From: JAUYQR01 sp963822435
GTDB taxonomy: Bacteria > Pseudomonadota > Alphaproteobacteria > Rhodobacterales > Rhodobacteraceae
Direction of reading: 5' to 3'
Length of the DNA: 64,000 nucleotides
NCBI GenBank assembly: GCA_963822435.1
Contig: CAWGHN010000002.1
Coordinates: forward strand, 310,001 to 374,000
The translations under genes were made by a program, and so were the position numbers. This document shows, piece by piece, positions 43,844 to 52,402 of this stretch. How positions within the stretch are numbered: position 1 is the first letter of the stretch; each line of letters starts with the position of its first letter. The notes under the pieces are model-generated. The model searched no databases. It had not been told where the DNA came from and saw only the letters and a list, made by a program, of their open reading frames with translations.

Positions 43844-44313
43844 CCGACGCGCGCTTCGAAGAAGGCGGCGAGGCTCCGCTGCATCTGGTGGCGGTCGATG
43901 CCGATGATCTTCGCGTGATTTCCACGCTGGCGCAGGATGCCGTCCTGCCCGTCACCGAAATGCAGCATGATGCAAAGCGCCGCCGTTTCGCCCTGATGCT
44001 GAACCGCTTCCGCTGGGAAGACCGGGTCGAGGCGGAACGGGTGGGCCGCGCCTACGAACGAGTCCGCTCGGTCCTCGTGGTCGAAGACGTGCTCAAGGTG
44101 CAGACCTTTGGCTTTGACCGGGCCGACAAGGATCTCGTCCTGTCGCTCCTGTCGCTCGACTTTGCGCCGGGTGAAGACGGCACAGGTCGCCTTACCCTCA
44201 CGCTCGCGGGCGACGGCGCACTGGCACTGGATGTCGAGGCGCTGGAAGTGCGGCTCGAAGACGTGACCCGCCCTTACCGCGCGCCCTCGGGCAAGGTTCC
44301 AACTCACGACTGA
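43840..44313 (+). CDS. DUF2948 family protein
   Basis: A 157-residue protein of unknown function, family DUF2948, found in alphaproteobacteria between murA and hisD. Recognisable blocks are LVAVDADDLRVISTLAQDAV, KRRRFALMLNRFRWED and a C-terminal ALEVRLEDVTRPYRAPSG. Soluble, no signal peptide. Start overlaps murA (ATGA), so it is translated with it. The 125 bp after it carry no visible gene. Confidence 0.9.
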   Translation: MTDARFEEGGEAPLHLVAVDADDLRVISTLAQDAVLPVTEMQHDAKRRRFALMLNRFRWEDRVEAERVGRAYERVRSVLVVEDVLKVQTFGFDRADKDLVLSLLSLDFAPGEDGTGRLTLTLAGDGALALDVEALEVRLEDVTRPYRAPSGKVPTHD

Positions 44314-44438
44314 CGCGGCCTTCGCGTCTCGCGGACCGCAGCCCACAAGGGCTCCGCGCCAATCCGTGCCGCCCATCCTGCCTTGAGCCCTCGGCCCTCC
44401 CGCGCTATCTGGGCCCCATCCCGCGAAAGGTGCCGCCG

Positions 44439-45740
44439 ATGCCCGTTTTCCTCAGTTCCTCCGATGCAGGCTTCGAGGTCGCCTTTCAGACCCTCCTCGG
44501 GCAAAAACGCGAAGAGGCCGAAGATGTCGATCAGGCCGTCGCCAGCATCATCGCCGATGTCCGCACCCGTGGCGATCAGGCGGTCGTCGACCTTACCGCC
44601 CGCTTCGACCGGCTGACCCTCACCCCCGAAACGCTGGCCTTTTCCAAGGCCGAAATCAACGCCGAAATCGCCAAGGTCAGCGCCGAAGACCGCGCCGCGC
44701 TGGAACTCGCCGCAGACCGAATCCGCGCCTACCACAAACGCCAGAAACCGCAGGACGAAAGCTGGACCGATGCCGCCGGGGCCACCCTCGGCTGGCGCTG
44801 GACGCCGGTATCGGCCGCAGGCCTCTACGTCCCCGGAGGCACCGCCTCCTACCCCTCCTCGGTCCTGATGAACGCCATTCCGGCCCGCGTCGCCGGTGTC
44901 GAACGCCTCGTCATCACATGCCCGACACCGGACGGCCTTGTGAACCCCCTCGTCCTCCTCGCCGCGCGCATCGCCGGGGTCGACACCGTCTACCGCATCG
45001 GCGGCGCGCAGGCCGTGGCGGCACTGGCCTACGGCACCGAAACCATCGCCCCGGTCGACAAGATCACCGGCCCCGGCAACGCCTATGTGGCGGCCGCCAA
45101 ACGCCGCGTGTTCGGCCGTGTCGGCATCGACATGATCGCCGGACCCTCCGAGATCCTTGTCATCGCCGACGCCGACAACGACCCCGACTGGATCGCCCTC
45201 GACCTCCTCTCCCAGGCCGAACACGACGCCTCGGCCCAATCCATCCTCATCACCACCGATGCGGCCTTGGGCCAAGCCGTCGCCCGCGCCGTCGAAGCGC
45301 ACCTTGAAACCCTCGACCGCCGGGCCATCGCGGGTGCCTCGTGGCGTGACAATGGCGCGGTGATCACCGTCCGCACTCTCGACGAAGCCGCCGCCCTCTC
45401 CGACCGCATCGCCCCCGAACACCTCGAGCTTCTCGTGGCCGACCCCGACGCCCTCAGCCACAAGATCCGCCACGCGGGCGCGATCTTCCTTGGTGCCTAC
45501 ACCCCCGAAGCCATCGGCGACTATATCGGCGGCCCGAACCACGTCCTTCCCACCGCCCGTTCCGCCCGCTTTTCCTCCGGCCTCTCCACCCTCGACTTCA
45601 TGAAACGAACCACCCTCGCGAAAATGACCCCCGAGGCGCTGAAAGCCATCGGCCCCGCCGCCGAACGCCTTGCCCAATCGGAAAGGTTGCAGGCCCACAG
45701 CCTCTCTGTCCGCGCCCGGCTGAACCGACTGAACGGCTGA
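44439..45740 (+). CDS. hisD: Histidinol dehydrogenase HisD
   Basis: Catalyses the last two oxidation steps of histidine synthesis, L-histidinol to L-histidine with two NAD; 433 residues. Family landmarks are YVPGGTASYPSSVLMNAIPA, the zinc/NAD region DMIAGPSEILVIAD and the catalytic Glu-His pair in IAPEHLELLV (about residue 325). I chose ATG 44439 (MPVFLSSSD) behind AAAGG over GTG 44430. No other his genes are near, as usual in this group. Confidence 0.96.
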   Translation: MPVFLSSSDAGFEVAFQTLLGQKREEAEDVDQAVASIIADVRTRGDQAVVDLTARFDRLTLTPETLAFSKAEINAEIAKVSAEDRAALELAADRIRAYHKRQKPQDESWTDAAGATLGWRWTPVSAAGLYVPGGTASYPSSVLMNAIPARVAGVERLVITCPTPDGLVNPLVLLAARIAGVDTVYRIGGAQAVAALAYGTETIAPVDKITGPGNAYVAAAKRRVFGRVGIDMIAGPSEILVIADADNDPDWIALDLLSQAEHDASAQSILITTDAALGQAVARAVEAHLETLDRRAIAGASWRDNGAVITVRTLDEAAALSDRIAPEHLELLVADPDALSHKIRHAGAIFLGAYTPEAIGDYIGGPNHVLPTARSARFSSGLSTLDFMKRTTLAKMTPEALKAIGPAAERLAQSERLQAHSLSVRARLNRLNG

Positions 45741-45798
45741 CGTTTTGCCGTGACATCGCCGCCGCTGTCGGCCACCCTGGTCGGGGCAGGGGGCTACC

Positions 45799-46452
45799 AT
45801 GACCACAACGCTCTACCATTCCCGCAACCCCAATCCCCGCCTTGCGGTCGCCGTCGCGCGCCACCTCAACGCCCCCGTCACCTACGAATGGGCCGCCCCC
45901 TTCCACCCCGACCACGCCGCCCGCTTCCTTGCCCTGAACCCCACCCAGCGCATCCCGATCCTCGTCGAAGACGGCCAACCGCTGTGGGAAACCGACGCCA
46001 TCGCCTGCCGCCTGTCGCAGCTTGCCGCCTCCGATTTCTGGCGCCAGGGCAGGGACCAGACCGACATGATCCGCTGGATCAGCTGGGGCAAGGAAACCTT
46101 CGTCCGCGCCTGCGACATGGTGCATTTCGAACGCGGCACCAAGCAACGCTACCACCTCGGCCCGATCGACCATGCCAAGATCACCGCAGGCCTTGCGATG
46201 TTCACCGAAGCCGCCGCCATCCTGAACGCCCACCTGTCCCGCAATGACTGGCTCACCGGCACCCACCCCAGCTACGCCGACTTCCGCATGGCGACCTTCC
46301 TGCCCTTCAACGACATCGCCGGCCTGCCCATCGCCGACCACCCCGCCATCGCCGCCTGGGCCGCGCGATTGAACACCCTCCCGGCCTGGGCCGATCCCTT
46401 CGCCGGCCTTGATGCACGACCACTGCCCCCGATCCCCAGAACCAAGCCTTGA
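45799..46452 (+). CDS. Glutathione S-transferase family protein
   Basis: A 217-residue protein with an N-terminal thioredoxin-like GST domain (about residues 1-80; LNPTQRIPILVEDGQPLWET binds the glutathione gamma-glutamyl group in relatives) and an all-helical C-terminal domain ending with DWLTGTHPSYADFRMATFLP. The catalytic residue is probably the serine or tyrosine near the N terminus (LYHSRNPN). ATG 45799 follows GGGGGC. Located between hisD and UPF0262 in the same direction. Substrate unknown. Confidence 0.87.
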   Translation: MTTTLYHSRNPNPRLAVAVARHLNAPVTYEWAAPFHPDHAARFLALNPTQRIPILVEDGQPLWETDAIACRLSQLAASDFWRQGRDQTDMIRWISWGKETFVRACDMVHFERGTKQRYHLGPIDHAKITAGLAMFTEAAAILNAHLSRNDWLTGTHPSYADFRMATFLPFNDIAGLPIADHPAIAAWAARLNTLPAWADPFAGLDARPLPPIPRTKP

Positions 46453-46503
46453 CCGACCGCCGCCCGCTCGGGCATGAGGGCAAAGCCGCCGGGGGACAAG
46501 GCC

Positions 46504-46983
46504 ATGACCAACCGCATCTGCCACATCGACATTGACGAAAAAGGGCTGGTGCGCCCGACCCCCGATATCGAACAGGAACGCCGCGTCGCGATCTACGACC
46601 TTCTGGAAGACAACGTCTTCGGCCTGCCGAAAAAGCCTGACCGCGTGCATCCCGAAGGCCCCTACCGCGTCCGCCTCGCCATCCGTGAAGGCCGTCTGGT
46701 GTTTGACATCGCCACCGAAGACGGCGAACGCGCGGCCGAGTTTCACCTGTCCCTCGGCCCGTTCCGGCAGGTGGTGAAAGACTACTTCCAGATCTGCGAG
46801 AATTACTTCGACGCGGTGAAACGCCTGCCGCCCAGCCAGATCGAGGCGATCGACATGGCCCGCCGCGGCATCCACAACGAAGGCGCCTCGATCCTGCGCG
46901 AACGGCTGGAAGGCAAGGCCGATGTCGATACCGACACCGCGCGCCGCCTTTTCACCCTGATCTGCGTCCTGCACTGGGGCTGA
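46504..46983 (+). CDS. UPF0262 family protein
   Basis: A 159-residue conserved protein of unknown function, family UPF0262, a small soluble alphaproteobacterial protein. Conserved segments: ICHIDIDEKGLVRPTPDIEQ, AIYDLLEDNVFGLP, FHLSLGPFRQVVKDYFQICE and MARRGIHNEGASILRERL. ATG 46504 chosen over an earlier in-frame start because the family begins MTNRI-like. Followed 2 bp later by the phosphatase gene. Confidence 0.93.
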   Translation: MTNRICHIDIDEKGLVRPTPDIEQERRVAIYDLLEDNVFGLPKKPDRVHPEGPYRVRLAIREGRLVFDIATEDGERAAEFHLSLGPFRQVVKDYFQICENYFDAVKRLPPSQIEAIDMARRGIHNEGASILRERLEGKADVDTDTARRLFTLICVLHWG

Positions 46984-46985
46984 CC

Positions 46986-47450
46986 TTGGCCGATTTCCCC
47001 CAGTCGGTGCTGTTTTGTTGCGATCACAACGCCGTCCGCTCGCCAATGGCCGAAGGGTTGATGAAGCTGATGTATGGCCAGCGCGCCTACGTCCAGTCCG
47101 CTGGCGTCAAGAACGACATGGAGGTTGACGGCTTTTCCGTTGCCGTGTGCCAGGAACTTGGCATCGAACTCAGCCGCCACCGCTCCCGCTCGTTCGAGGA
47201 GATGCAGGAATGGGGCGATGACCTCAGCCAGTTCGACCTGATCGTCGCCCTAAGTCCCGCCTCGCAGCGCATGGCGCTGGAGCTTACCCGCTACCACCAC
47301 CTCGACATCGAATACTGGCCGATCCTTGACCCCACCGGCCTTGGCGAAACCCGCGACGCCAAACTCTCCGCCTACCGTCAGGCGCGTGACCAGATCCGCG
47401 ACCGGATGCTGGCAAGGTTCGGCCCCCCCACGCAAGAGGCTGACACCTAA
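46986..47450 (+). CDS. Low-molecular-weight protein tyrosine phosphatase-like protein
   Basis: A 154-residue phosphatase-fold protein. The P-loop CX5R is Cys-Asp-His-Asn-Ala-Val-Arg (FCCDHNAVRSPMAEG, about residues 10-24), and the general-acid aspartate loop is WPILDPTG (about 117). It starts at TTG 46986, 2 bp after the UPF0262 stop, with no in-frame ATG before the P-loop. In many relatives this gene sits directly before infA; here a 2.8-kb insert and a terminator come in between. Confidence 0.88.
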   Translation: MADFPQSVLFCCDHNAVRSPMAEGLMKLMYGQRAYVQSAGVKNDMEVDGFSVAVCQELGIELSRHRSRSFEEMQEWGDDLSQFDLIVALSPASQRMALELTRYHHLDIEYWPILDPTGLGETRDAKLSAYRQARDQIRDRMLARFGPPTQEADT

Positions 47451-47521
47451 GCCCGCAATCGCGAGAGCCATTTACCGCCCGGCCTTCCTTCGCCCGGACC
47501 CAAGGGCGAAGCCCGCCGGGC

Positions 47522-47554
47522 AGCGCCCGACCGCACCCTCGGGCGGGCGCTTTT
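47522..47554 (+). terminator. Rho-independent terminator after the phosphatase gene
   Basis: AGCGCCCG (47522-47529) and CGGGCGCT (47544-47551) form an 8-bp GC-rich stem followed directly by TTTT. It lies 72 bp after the phosphatase stop and would end the murA-to-phosphatase transcription unit before the HxlR module. Confidence 0.75.
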
Positions 47555-47660
47555 GCACCCTAACCAGCAGAACCACAGCGGAAGGGTCTACCCCATAAAC
47601 CGCCCAATACTGCCGTTGCAGCGCCCACCCGGCGGTCAGACGCTCCCCTCCGTCCCGCAT

Positions 47661-48053
47661 TCACTCCGCCGCCAGCGCGATCTTGCCCGCCATGATCTCC
47701 GGCAGCGCGCCTTCGATCCACCCGACCAGCGCCACCACATGCGTCGCGGCCTCGCGCCCAAGCGGTGTCAGCTCATAATCCACATGCGGCGGCACCACCT
47801 GATGCGCGGTGCGCAGCACGAAGCCATCCGCTTCCAGATCCTTCAGAGTCTGGCTCAGCATCCGCTCGCTGACGCCGCCGACCTTGCGTCTGAGCCCGGC
47901 AAACCGGTGCGGCCCGGTCGCCAGCGCAACCATCACCAGCGTCCCCCATCGGTTCGTCAGATGACTGAGGATCGCGCGTGACGGGCAATCCGCCGCCATC
48001 ACGTTCCCCAGATTCCAGCCCTCCAGCAGGTCCTGTGCGGTCCGGTCCATCAT
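47661..48053 (-). CDS. HxlR family transcriptional regulator
   Basis: A 130-residue MarR-like winged helix regulator of the HxlR family. An N-terminal cysteine (MAADCPSRAILSHLTNRWGT, about residue 23) matches the redox-sensing cysteine of QorR/YodB-type members. RFAGLRRKVGGVSERMLSQT and LKDLEADGFVLRT form the DNA-binding wing. ATG 48053 diverges from a quinone-oxidoreductase-like gene across 96 bp. It likely represses that gene and responds to quinones or electrophiles; this is inference from the family. Confidence 0.9.
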   Translation of the reverse strand: MMDRTAQDLLEGWNLGNVMAADCPSRAILSHLTNRWGTLVMVALATGPHRFAGLRRKVGGVSERMLSQTLKDLEADGFVLRTAHQVVPPHVDYELTPLGREAATHVVALVGWIEGALPEIMAGKIALAAE

Positions 48054-48068
48054 GATGTGCAGCCTTTC

Positions 48069-48113
48069 GGTATACTAACAAATTTGTGCGTACTTCCTTA
48101 CCGTAAGTATACC
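48069..48113. promoter_or_regulatory. Inverted GGTATAC repeats between hxlR-like and qorB-like genes
   Basis: GGTATACTAAC (48069-48079) and GTAAGTATACC (48103-48113) form an inverted repeat matching at 10 of 11 positions, separated by 23 bp. Each half contains the self-complementary GTATAC. The position between divergent genes fits an HxlR-type dimeric operator overlapping both promoters. Confidence 0.55.
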
Positions 48114-48149
48114 CCGTATCTCTGCCTCGTCAACCAACGGGAGAGACCA

Positions 48150-48980
48150 ATGACCATCGCCATCACCGGAGCCACAGGCCACCTCGGCCGCCTCGCCATC
48201 GCCGCCCTCAAGGCGCGGGGTGCCGCGCCCATCGCGCTGGCCCGCAGCCCGGCCAAGGCCGCCGATCTGGGCGTCGAGGCGCGCGCCTTCGATTACACCA
48301 GCGCCGACCCCGCCGCGCTAAAAGGCGTCGACACGCTCGTCTTGATTTCCTCCAGCGATTTCAACGACCGCGCCGGCCAGCACCGCCGCGTCATCGACGC
48401 GGCCAAGGCCGCAGGCGTCGGCCGTATCGTCTACACCTCGATTCTCAGGGGTGAGGCGAACCCGATGATCCTCGCGCAAGATCACATCGCCACCGAAGCT
48501 GCGCTGAAATCCAGCGGCCTTGCCACGACGATCCTGCGCAACGGCTGGTACACCGAAAACTACACCGGCGCGCTTGGTGCCGCCATCCAGCACGGCGCGA
48601 TGATCGGGGCGGCGGGCGAAGGCCGCGTGTCCTCCGCCGCCCGCAAGGACTACGCCGAGGCGATCGCCGTTACAGCCATAGATGCGGCCCACTCGGGCAA
48701 GGTCTACGAACTGGCGGGCGACACCGCCCATACCGGCGCCGATTTCGCCGCTGCCGTCGCGCAGGCGGCGGGCAAGCCTGTCGCCTTCGTGAACTTGCCG
48801 GCTGCCGACTATGCCAGCGCCCTTGCCGGCTTTGGCCTGCCGCAAGCGGCCGCCGACATCTTTGCCGACAGCGACGTCCACGCCGGTGAAGGTGCGCTTT
48901 ACGATGACAGTCACGCCCTCGCGCGCCTGATCGGCCGCCCGACGACGCCGATCACCGACACCATCGCCGCCGCCCTCTGA
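48150..48980 (+). CDS. QorB-like NAD(P)-binding quinone oxidoreductase (NmrA/SDR atypical family)
   Basis: A 276-residue atypical short-chain dehydrogenase. The Rossmann glycine motif is MTIAITGATGHLGRLAIAAL (residues 7-13), followed by a positional match to QorB (IVYTSILRGEANPMILAQDH; TTILRNGWYTENY). It likely reduces quinones with NADPH. ATG 48150 follows GGGAGAG. Divergent from the HxlR regulator, the arrangement seen for ytfG-ytfH/qorB-qorR pairs. Confidence 0.88.
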   Translation: MTIAITGATGHLGRLAIAALKARGAAPIALARSPAKAADLGVEARAFDYTSADPAALKGVDTLVLISSSDFNDRAGQHRRVIDAAKAAGVGRIVYTSILRGEANPMILAQDHIATEAALKSSGLATTILRNGWYTENYTGALGAAIQHGAMIGAAGEGRVSSAARKDYAEAIAVTAIDAAHSGKVYELAGDTAHTGADFAAAVAQAAGKPVAFVNLPAADYASALAGFGLPQAAADIFADSDVHAGEGALYDDSHALARLIGRPTTPITDTIAAAL

Positions 48981-49008
48981 CCCGCGCGCCACAGGCCATA
49001 CGTCGCTC

Positions 49009-49030
49009 CCCTCCCCCTCGTGGGGGAGGG
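49009..49030. repeat. Perfect 9-bp GC-rich hairpin (possible REP-like element)
   Basis: CCCTCCCCC and GGGGGAGGG pair perfectly around TCGT, 28 bp after the quinone oxidoreductase gene, inside a longer C-run/G-run stretch. There is no T tract. Sequences of this look are often dispersed in intergenic regions of related genomes, so a REP-like repeat is as likely as a terminator. Confidence 0.4.
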
Positions 49031-49191
49031 AGAGGGGAGGGGAACCACTCGCCAAAGGTTAACAATTCCTGAATGGGCGGTCTAACACATTGAATTTGTA
49101 TGATTCACCCAAGTGTCCCACCGTGGGACACACCCACCTTGGAAACCCCGGCCCGCCCGGCTAATCTCACCCAAACCTTCAGGGAAGCCCC

Positions 49192-49602
49192 ATGCCGCGC
49201 GCCGAAACCCTCGCCCTCATCCGCCGCTACTACGACGCCTTCAACGCAGGCACCCCCGACGCCATGCTCGCCTGCCTGACCGACGACCTCGAACACCGCG
49301 TCAACGAAGGCACCCCCCGGATCGGGCGCGAAAAGTTCGCCGAGTTTTGCAGCCACATGGGCACCAGCTACCGCGAGACCCTCACCGACATGATCCTGTT
49401 CGCCACCGACGACGGCACCCGCGCCGCCGCCGAATTCATCGTCCGCGGCACCTACCTGCAAACCGATCGCGGCCTGCCCGAAGCCAAGGGCCAGACCTAC
49501 ACCCTCCCCGCCGGTGCCTTCTTCGAGGTGCGCGGCGGCAGGATTTCCCGCATCACCACCTTCTACAACCTGAACGACTGGGTCCGGCAGGTCTCGGGAT
49601 GA
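49192..49602 (+). CDS. NTF2-like (SnoaL/ketosteroid isomerase type) protein
   Basis: A 136-residue single-domain protein with the NTF2-like cone fold pattern: helical start ALIRRYYDAFNAGTPDAMLA, then LTDDLEHRVNEGTPRIGREK, and strands ending with FFEVRGGRISRITTFYNLND. Such proteins are small-molecule isomerases, hydrolases or binding proteins; no catalytic residues can be assigned. ATG 49192 follows GGAAG. Overlaps the GNAT gene by ATGA. Confidence 0.85.
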   Translation: MPRAETLALIRRYYDAFNAGTPDAMLACLTDDLEHRVNEGTPRIGREKFAEFCSHMGTSYRETLTDMILFATDDGTRAAAEFIVRGTYLQTDRGLPEAKGQTYTLPAGAFFEVRGGRISRITTFYNLNDWVRQVSG

Positions 49603-50195
49603 ACATCGACGACATCGACGTCCGCGCCCTCACCGGCCCAGACCTCGAAGCCGCCCTCGACGGCGTCGCCCAACTTCGCATCACGATCTTCCGCGACTGG
49701 CCCTACCTCTACGACGGCACGCTGGATTACGAACGCCAGTATCTCGACACCTACCGAGACAATCCCGGCGCGCTTTTGGTCGGCGCTTTCCACAACGGCC
49801 GCCTCGTCGGCGCCTCTACCTCCACGCTGATGGAGGATCACGCCGACGCCTTTGCCGCCCCCCTTCGTGCCATCGGGCTGCCGGTTACGTCCATCCTCTA
49901 CGGCGCGGAATCGGTCCTGCTGCCCGACTACCGCGGCATCGGCCTTGGCCACCGCTTCATCGACCTGCGTGAAGCCCACGCCCGCAAGATGACCCGCACC
50001 CACGTAGCCTTCGCCTCGGTCGTCCGCCCCGACGACCATCCGGCAAAGCCTTCAAACGCCCGCACCAATGATGCCTTCTGGCTTGGCCGCGGTTACCTGC
50101 CTTTGCCGGGCGTGCTGGCGCATTTCAGTTGGCGCGACCTCGGCGCAACTGCCGAGACGGAAAAGGCCCTTCAGTTCTGGATGCGGGCGATCTGA
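49599..50195 (+). CDS. GNAT family N-acetyltransferase
   Basis: A 198-residue acetyltransferase-fold protein. The acetyl-CoA binding motif A is ESVLLPDYRGIGLGHRFIDL (R/Q-x-x-G-x-G/A region near residue 110); an extended N-terminal half precedes it. Starts at ATG 49599 overlapping the NTF2-like stop, so the two are cotranslated. Acceptor substrate unknown. The C terminus ends 125 bp before infA, within a gap that shows no gene. Confidence 0.85.
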   Translation: MNIDDIDVRALTGPDLEAALDGVAQLRITIFRDWPYLYDGTLDYERQYLDTYRDNPGALLVGAFHNGRLVGASTSTLMEDHADAFAAPLRAIGLPVTSILYGAESVLLPDYRGIGLGHRFIDLREAHARKMTRTHVAFASVVRPDDHPAKPSNARTNDAFWLGRGYLPLPGVLAHFSWRDLGATAETEKALQFWMRAI

Positions 50196-50320
50196 ACAGA
50201 CCAAGGCTGCAGGCCTCCGGCGCGCTCGCAAGATTCCGCTTGAAAACCCCGCTGACCGGGCGCATACGCCCTTCCGGATGTCCGCGCTCAACCGCGGGCG
50301 AAACCCTTATTGGAGAGACC

Positions 50321-50539
50321 ATGGCCAAGGAAGACATTCTCGAATTCCCCGGTGTCGTGAAGGAACTCCTGCCCAACGCGACATTCAAGGTCGAACTCGA
50401 AAATGGCCATGAGTTGATCGCGGTAATGGCAGGCAAGATGCGCAAGAACCGCATCCGCGTTCTGGCAGGCGACAAGGTTCAGGTGGAAATGACGCCTTAC
50501 GACCTGTCGAAGGGCCGCATCAACTACCGCTTCAAATAA
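50321..50539 (+). CDS. infA: Translation initiation factor IF-1
   Basis: A 72-residue OB-fold factor that occupies the ribosomal A site during initiation; exact family length. Sequence starts MAKEDILEFPGVVKELLPNA and ends DLSKGRINYRFK, both diagnostic. ATG 50321 follows TGGAGAG. It begins the infA-maf-RNase-yacG unit. A promoter probably lies in the 125-bp gap upstream, since the next gene up is unrelated. Confidence 0.97.
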   Translation: MAKEDILEFPGVVKELLPNATFKVELENGHELIAVMAGKMRKNRIRVLAGDKVQVEMTPYDLSKGRINYRFK

Positions 50540-50542
50540 CTC

Positions 50543-51118
50543 GTGCGCTTCATCCTGGGATCAGGCAGCCCGCGCCGCAAGGAATTGCTGGCGCAGATCG
50601 GGGTCGAGCCCGACGCGATCCTTCCCCCCGACATAGACGAGACGCCGCGCCGGGGCGAACACCCGCGCGCGTATTGTGTCCGCCTGGCGCGCGAAAAGGC
50701 CATCGCGGTTGACGCTGACTCCGACGATATAATCCTTGCCGCCGACACGACAGTCGCGCTTGGCCGCCGCATCCTTGGCAAGCCTGCGGACGCCGGCGAG
50801 GCTGCCGCGTTCCTGACTGCACTTGGCGGCAGGCGACACCAGGTCATCACGGCAATTGCGGTCCGGCGTGGAGCACAGATCTGGACGCGGGAAAGCGAAA
50901 GCGCGGTCAAGATGAAACGCCTGTCAGACCTTGAACTGAACGCATATCTCGCCAGCGGCGAATGGCACGGCAAGGCCGGCGGATACGGCATTCAGGGCGC
51001 TGCTGGCGCCTTCATTCCGTGGATCAGCGGCAGTTTTACCGGCATGGTCGGCCTGCCGCTGGCTGAAACGGCAAGCCTTCTGCAAGCTGCGGGTTACCCA
51101 CTGTGGAGGCAGACATGA
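50543..51118 (+). CDS. maf: Maf family nucleotide pyrophosphatase
   Basis: A 191-residue Maf protein, which hydrolyses noncanonical or UTP/dTTP-type nucleotides to monophosphates. Motifs: FILGSGSPRRKELLAQIG at the N terminus, ADTTVALGRRILGKP (about residue 67) with the catalytic aspartate and GYGIQGAAGAFIPWISGSF. It starts at GTG 50543, 3 bp after infA. Its stop overlaps the RNase gene (ATGA). Confidence 0.94.
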   Translation: MRFILGSGSPRRKELLAQIGVEPDAILPPDIDETPRRGEHPRAYCVRLAREKAIAVDADSDDIILAADTTVALGRRILGKPADAGEAAAFLTALGGRRHQVITAIAVRRGAQIWTRESESAVKMKRLSDLELNAYLASGEWHGKAGGYGIQGAAGAFIPWISGSFTGMVGLPLAETASLLQAAGYPLWRQT

Positions 51119-52152
51119 TAGGCCGCACAATCATTCTCGACCAGATCGGCGGGCGCAACGCAGCCGCCTTGCTGGTTGACGGGCGACTGGAAGATCTGGT
51201 CGTTGATCCAACCGATGATACGCCGGTGCCCGGTGCCATCTACCGCGCTATCGCTGACCGGCCAGTCAAGGGCCAGGGCGGCATTTTCGTCAAACTTCCG
51301 CACGGTTCCGGCTTTCTGCGCCAGATCTCGGGCATCTCCCCCGGCCAGCGCCTGCTGGTTCAGGTGACCGGGCCAACCGAACTTGGCAAAGCCACGCCCG
51401 TGTCGGCACGGCTTTTGTTCAAATCGCGATTCGCGATCGTCACGCCCGACGCCCCGGGCCTGAACATCTCGCGCCGGATCAAGGACGAGGACCTCCGCGC
51501 CGATCTGACCGCCATCGCAAGCGACCAGATGGCAGATGCAGCGGAAACGCTGGGCCTGATCCTTCGCTCCGGCTGCGCTGATGCCGAAGAAGCCGCTATC
51601 GCCGAGGATGTGGCCGCCATGCGCGGTCTGGCCGAGGCTGTCCTTGCCGACCTGGCAGGCGGGCCGGAATTGCTGGTCGACGGTCCTGATGCGCATGACA
51701 TCGCCTTTCGCGAATGGCTGGACCCACCTATTGACGAGATGATCACCGACGCCGGCGGATTTGCCGATCACGGCGTGCTGGAGATGATCGACGCGCTTCT
51801 GGACCCACGGGTCGGTCTTCCGGGCGGCGGCCACATGATGATCGAGCCCACTCGTGCGCTTGTGGCAATCGACGTAAACACCGGGCCGGACACCTCGCCA
51901 GCGGCCAGTCTGAAAATCAACATCGCTGCCGCGCGTGATCTGCCGCGGCAGTTGCGCCTGCGCGGCCTTGGCGGGCAGGTGGTGGCCGACTTCGCCCCGA
52001 TGCCGAAGCGTGACCGCAGTATTCTGGATCAGGTCCTCAAGGCCGCGTTCAAGGGCGAGGCCGAGATCAACCTTGCCGGCTGGACAGCAATTGGCCTTTA
52101 CGAACTGATCCGCAAGCGCGACCGCCTGCCTTTGGCCGAGGTTCTGGGATGA
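51115..52152 (+). CDS. Ribonuclease E/G family endoribonuclease (short form)
   Basis: A 345-residue RNase E/G-type protein. The catalytic aspartates lie in VAIDVNTGPDTSPA (about residue 260) and VVADFAPMPKRDR (about 300). The Zn-link CPxC motif and the long scaffold of full RNase E are absent, and the S1 part is reduced, so this is the short alphaproteobacterial form that sits after maf. It likely trims rRNA or tRNA; activity without the zinc link is not proven by sequence. The start overlaps maf and the stop overlaps yacG. Confidence 0.9.
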   Translation: MIGRTIILDQIGGRNAAALLVDGRLEDLVVDPTDDTPVPGAIYRAIADRPVKGQGGIFVKLPHGSGFLRQISGISPGQRLLVQVTGPTELGKATPVSARLLFKSRFAIVTPDAPGLNISRRIKDEDLRADLTAIASDQMADAAETLGLILRSGCADAEEAAIAEDVAAMRGLAEAVLADLAGGPELLVDGPDAHDIAFREWLDPPIDEMITDAGGFADHGVLEMIDALLDPRVGLPGGGHMMIEPTRALVAIDVNTGPDTSPAASLKINIAAARDLPRQLRLRGLGGQVVADFAPMPKRDRSILDQVLKAAFKGEAEINLAGWTAIGLYELIRKRDRLPLAEVLG

Positions 52153-52322
52153 CCTGCCCGGTTTGTGGCAAGCCAACGGACCTGAAGGTCAAGCCGTTCT
52201 GCTCGCGCCGCTGCGCAGACGTCGATCTGGGCCGCTGGTTGAACGAGAGCTACCGCGTTCCCGGCGAACCGGCCGAGCCAGGCATCGACGACGAAAGCGA
52301 AGAGCGGCCAAAGCCCCACTGA
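52149..52322 (+). CDS. yacG: DNA gyrase inhibitor / zinc-binding protein YacG
   Basis: A 57-residue zinc-finger protein; YacG binds GyrB and inhibits gyrase in E. coli. The zinc ligands are MTCPVCGKP (Cys3, Cys6) and FCSRRCADVDLGRW (Cys18, Cys22), and the motif DLGRWLNESYRVPG is diagnostic. ATG 52149 overlaps the RNase stop (GATGA). It closes the operon. The 80 bp to tRNA-Phe contain a weak CTGGAC/GTCCAG inverted repeat. Confidence 0.95.
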   Translation: MTCPVCGKPTDLKVKPFCSRRCADVDLGRWLNESYRVPGEPAEPGIDDESEERPKPH

Positions 52323-52402
52323 GACGCGGTTTCCCTCTGGACAGCCCAAGCGCCGTCCAGTATCACGCCCGAACTTCCGGAAAAGACCCCGGACGCAACG
52401 GT

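Noticed and set aside
44304..45806. A long glycine-rich minus-strand frame opposite hisD
   Set aside because: Complete antisense of a clear hisD gene, no motifs and typical shadow composition.
47472..47660. Possible 62-codon minus-strand gene after the phosphatase
   Set aside because: It overlaps the terminator hairpin and shows no recognisable domain or ribosome binding site.
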